Part shown: piece by piece, positions 61,984 to 64,000 of the stretch
Numbering within the stretch: the first letter of the stretch is position 1
How the letters are laid out: each line of letters starts with the position of its first letter
Notes under the pieces: generated by a model
Database searches by the model: none
The model's input: only the letters and a program-made list of their open reading frames with translations
What the model was told of the DNA's origin: nothing
Made by a program: the position numbers and the translations under genes
Assembly (NCBI GenBank): GCA_946413265.1
Contig: CAMKJU010000002.1
Location: 1-64,000 of the forward strand
Length of the DNA: 64,000 bases
Origin: an uncultured Lentisphaerota bacterium
GTDB lineage: Bacteria; Verrucomicrobiota; Kiritimatiellia; RFP12; UBA1067
Direction: 5' to 3'

Positions 61984-62548
61984 CGGCTTTCTTCGCCTTT
62001 TCTTTCCGCTTAGCGGGATCAACGCCCATGGACTTGAGAATGTCGTCCGTAACGTCGTAGGACTCCTTGACAAACGCAAGTAGCGTTCCGTCAGCGATGA
62101 AGTCGTAGCCGTTCTTCTTCGCGTATGCTCTGATCTTCTCACGGATGTCGTCGGTCTCAAGCTTGATGAGACGCGACTCCAGGTCGCTCAGATCGCCCTG
62201 GAAACGCGACGCCATCTGGCGCATTTCCTGCTGTCCACTGAGGAAACGCTGCTGGATGCTCTCTAGTTTCTTCTGGGCCTCTGCGCGCGCAGAAGTGGAG
62301 AGCATCGGGTTCTGGAGGTCGCCCTGGGCCTTCTTGCCCTCCTCGGCGATCTCCTTCAACTCGTCCTGCTTCGCGTCTAGCTTTGCCTTGTAGTCGCTGT
62401 CGGTCGTCTTGACGAGCGCGCGGTTCTTCTCGTGGTCAGGGTGGAGCCGCACGAGATCCACCATGTTCACCGTACCGACCTTCATCTCGGCCACTGCCGT
62501 CATCATAGCGGCCATCGCCGCCAGCATCATGATCTTCTTCATTTTCAT
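61970..62548 (-). CDS. skp: OmpH/Skp-family periplasmic chaperone
   Basis: Chaperone holding unfolded outer-membrane proteins on their way to BamA. The 192 residues have a signal peptide (MKMKKIMMLAAMAAMMTAVA), the family start VGTVNMVDLVRLHPDHEKN, a long charged coiled coil (about 60-140) and a C-terminal domain with AKKNGYDFIADGTLLAFV, and a Lys-rich tail. It lies between bamA and lpxD, the classical order. Confidence 0.95.
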   Translation of the reverse strand: MKMKKIMMLAAMAAMMTAVAEMKVGTVNMVDLVRLHPDHEKNRALVKTTDSDYKAKLDAKQDELKEIAEEGKKAQGDLQNPMLSTSARAEAQKKLESIQQRFLSGQQEMRQMASRFQGDLSDLESRLIKLETDDIREKIRAYAKKNGYDFIADGTLLAFVKESYDVTDDILKSMGVDPAKRKEKAKKADAGK

Positions 62549-62571
62549 TTCCTCACTTTCAACCTTTCAAC

Positions 62572-64000
62572 TTAGAAATCGTACCCAATCGTGAACGAGA
62601 ACACCTTTTCGTCAACGTCCTCGTCCGGATCGACGACCGGCACGGCGAAGTCGAGTCGGATCGGGAACTGCGGAAGGTCAAGGCGGAGACCGAGACCAAC
62701 GGACCAGCAGAACCAGTCGGTGTCGAGGTCGAACTCGTCTTCACCGACGCTGCCGAGGTCGGTGAACGCGGCGATGCGGATCATCTTCACGACAGGGACG
62801 GAGTACTCCATCGTGGCACACCAGCTCGTCTGGCCACCCCAAGGCACGTAGTGTCCGTGCTTGTTCTCGCGAGAGTAGACGCGCGGGGCGATTTCGCGGA
62901 AGTCAACGCCGCGGATGGAGCGCGAGCCGCCGAGGAAGAGCCTGTCGTAGATCGGCAGACCGCCGCTGAAGTCGTCGAGCGTCTCGCCGCGGAGCCCCCA
63001 CTGTAGCACGTGCCCCCACTTCTTGATGACCGTCAAGTAGTGGCGGTAGCGGAAGCCGGTGCGCCAGTACGAGTTGTCGCCGCCAACGATGTCGCCGTGG
63101 ATGTTGAAGAGATAGCCCTTCTTCGGGAAAAGGAATTCATCGCGCGTATCGTTGCGCCAGAAGACGACGAACGGGATTTCCCAGCTGTCGCCGTACTTGT
63201 CCTCCTCCTCGCGCAGGAGACGGCGCGGCTCGTCGTCGTGCGGATGCTCGTAGAGCAGGTCCTTCTCGACATCTTCCATCTGGATGAACTCGGCCGCGAT
63301 GGACACGCCGAAGCGTCCGAATGGCTTCCAGCCGGGCCAGAACTGGACAGGATAGCTGAGCGATGCCTCAACGCCGCTGCGGACAACGTCGTAGTCGTCG
63401 AACCAGCGCTGGCGGCGATAGCCCGTGACGGTGAATTCGAGGTGGCGGTCAAACAGCCACGGCTCGGTGACGGACGCCTCGTAGGTCTGGATGCGCGGGC
63501 CGGCCTGCACGAGGATGCGGCCCTTCTGCCCGCCGCCGCGGAAACGCCAGGGGTTGAAGAGGTCGAAGTTGTTTTCATGGATCTCAACCTGACCGAACAC
63601 CGAATCTTCGGAACCGGCGCCAATGCCGACCATGAAACCGCCGGTTGTCTGTTCCTCAACCTCGAACACGAGGTCGCGCTCCTCAGGACTGCCGTTCTTG
63701 GACTCTCCGCCATCAACCTTCTCGAGGGAGTACTGAACGCGCTTGAAGTAGTGCAGATTTTCAAGGCGGTGCTTTGAGCGCTCGGCGAGATTCGCCAGCA
63801 TGGGATCGCCCGGCGAGAGACTGATCTCACGACGGATCACCTTGTCCTTCGTATAGTCGTTGCCGCGGATGAGTACCTTGCGGATCACCACGGGCACACC
63901 CTCCTCGACGACGAACACGAGGTCTACCGTGTCGCCATATTCTTCCGTGGGGATTCGGCGCACGGTGACATGCGTATCCGCGAGCGCCTTCTCGCCCGAC
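62572..64000 (-). CDS. bamA: Outer-membrane protein assembly factor BamA, N-terminus beyond window
   Basis: The visible 476 codons contain the last POTRA domain (VDLVFVVEEGVPVVIRKVLIRGN, then REISLSPGD) and the beta-barrel. The barrel shows DRLFLGGSRSIRGVDFREIAPR, the loop-6 type R-G-F/Y signature, and the end FSFTIGYDF with an aromatic last residue. The frame stays open to base 64000, so the gene continues upstream. Internal GTG at 63963 is not the start. Essential for outer-membrane protein insertion. Confidence 0.96.
   Translation of the reverse strand, partial: SGEKALADTHVTVRRIPTEEYGDTVDLVFVVEEGVPVVIRKVLIRGNDYTKDKVIRREISLSPGDPMLANLAERSKHRLENLHYFKRVQYSLEKVDGGESKNGSPEERDLVFEVEEQTTGGFMVGIGAGSEDSVFGQVEIHENNFDLFNPWRFRGGGQKGRILVQAGPRIQTYEASVTEPWLFDRHLEFTVTGYRRQRWFDDYDVVRSGVEASLSYPVQFWPGWKPFGRFGVSIAAEFIQMEDVEKDLLYEHPHDDEPRRLLREEEDKYGDSWEIPFVVFWRNDTRDEFLFPKKGYLFNIHGDIVGGDNSYWRTGFRYRHYLTVIKKWGHVLQWGLRGETLDDFSGGLPIYDRLFLGGSRSIRGVDFREIAPRVYSRENKHGHYVPWGGQTSWCATMEYSVPVVKMIRIAAFTDLGSVGEDEFDLDTDWFCWSVGLGLRLDLPQFPIRLDFAVPVVDPDEDVDEKVFSFTIGYDF

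Noticed and set aside
62572-63963. Short BamA starting at GTG 63963
   Set aside because: The frame is open upstream to the window edge with POTRA-like sequence, so the GTG is internal.

Overview
The window looks like the chromosome of a GC-rich Gram-negative bacterium of the PVC group, most likely a gut-type Kiritimatiellota or other Verrucomicrobiota member. The assignment is inference. It rests on outer-membrane genes (bamA, skp/ompH, lpxD, waaA, lolDE), a PEP-CTERM protein, two ExbB/ExbD sets (one beside a TM-anchored alpha/alpha-toroid protein and long TPR proteins), a multiheme cytochrome with ApbE, and a giant InlB-repeat adhesin. Most genes lie on the minus strand. The only clear plus-strand genes are tRNA-Thr, a three-gene ACP/SDR/acyltransferase operon and a LarA-like gene.

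Layout. 1-6.5 kb: truncated aspartokinase, then a minus-strand run hisD-obgE-larB, a small exported repeat protein and glnS. 6.6-7.7 kb: hipB with a broken hipA remnant and a promoter flanked by a 13-bp direct repeat. 7.7-17.1 kb: lolD, lolE, a TonB-like anchored toroid protein, exbD, exbD, exbB and two exported repeat proteins. 17.1-18.8 kb: pgk and rpsT. 18.9-20.7 kb: tRNA-Thr(CGT) and the ACP-SDR-NeuD-like operon. 20.7-24 kb: an exported MurQ/GCKR-like SIS protein and a LarA-family protein that keeps the nickel-pincer residues. 24-29.6 kb: gyrB, waaA, TPR protein. 29.6-30.25 kb: a gene-poor stretch with two inverted-repeat elements. 30.25-33 kb: membrane protein, metallophosphoesterase and ArdC-like protein. 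33-40.5 kb: acyl-CoA ligase, ApbE, heptaheme membrane cytochrome, exbD, exbB, argH. 40.5-53.4 kb: a translationally coupled operon of a 2,776-residue adhesin, a PEP-CTERM protein and a membrane TPR protein, preceded by a GntR/LacI-type regulator and a 9-bp minisatellite. 53.4-60.1 kb: a tightly overlapped operon of a MurU-AmgK fusion, an unknown 735-residue protein, Hsp33 and a uridine-kinase-like protein. 60.2-64 kb: bamA (partial), skp, lpxD and a polyprenol-phosphate sugar transferase.

The most unusual signal is a set of short palindromic repeats sitting in frame inside protein-coding genes, comparable in kind to Rickettsia palindromic elements. One family (tail GGTAGGG/CCCTACC) has seven copies in hslO, both domains of the MurU-AmgK fusion and the sugar transferase. 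Another (core GAAGCGRC...GYCGCTTC) occurs as in-frame tandem triplets in waaA and in the giant adhesin. A third type sits near the N-terminus of waaA. They lie where loops are expected and, in several cases, encode the same peptide (ARSASGPYQ; S-G/D-E/K-S-A/V-A-S-P) in different proteins.

Other themes are cell-wall recycling (MurU-AmgK fusion, exported SIS protein), ExbBD-powered envelope functions with a non-standard TonB-like partner, and envelope biogenesis. Promoters are readable by eye as TTGnnn, 16-18 bp, TAnAcT/TATAAT. Some place the predicted transcription start at or within a few bases of the start codon.
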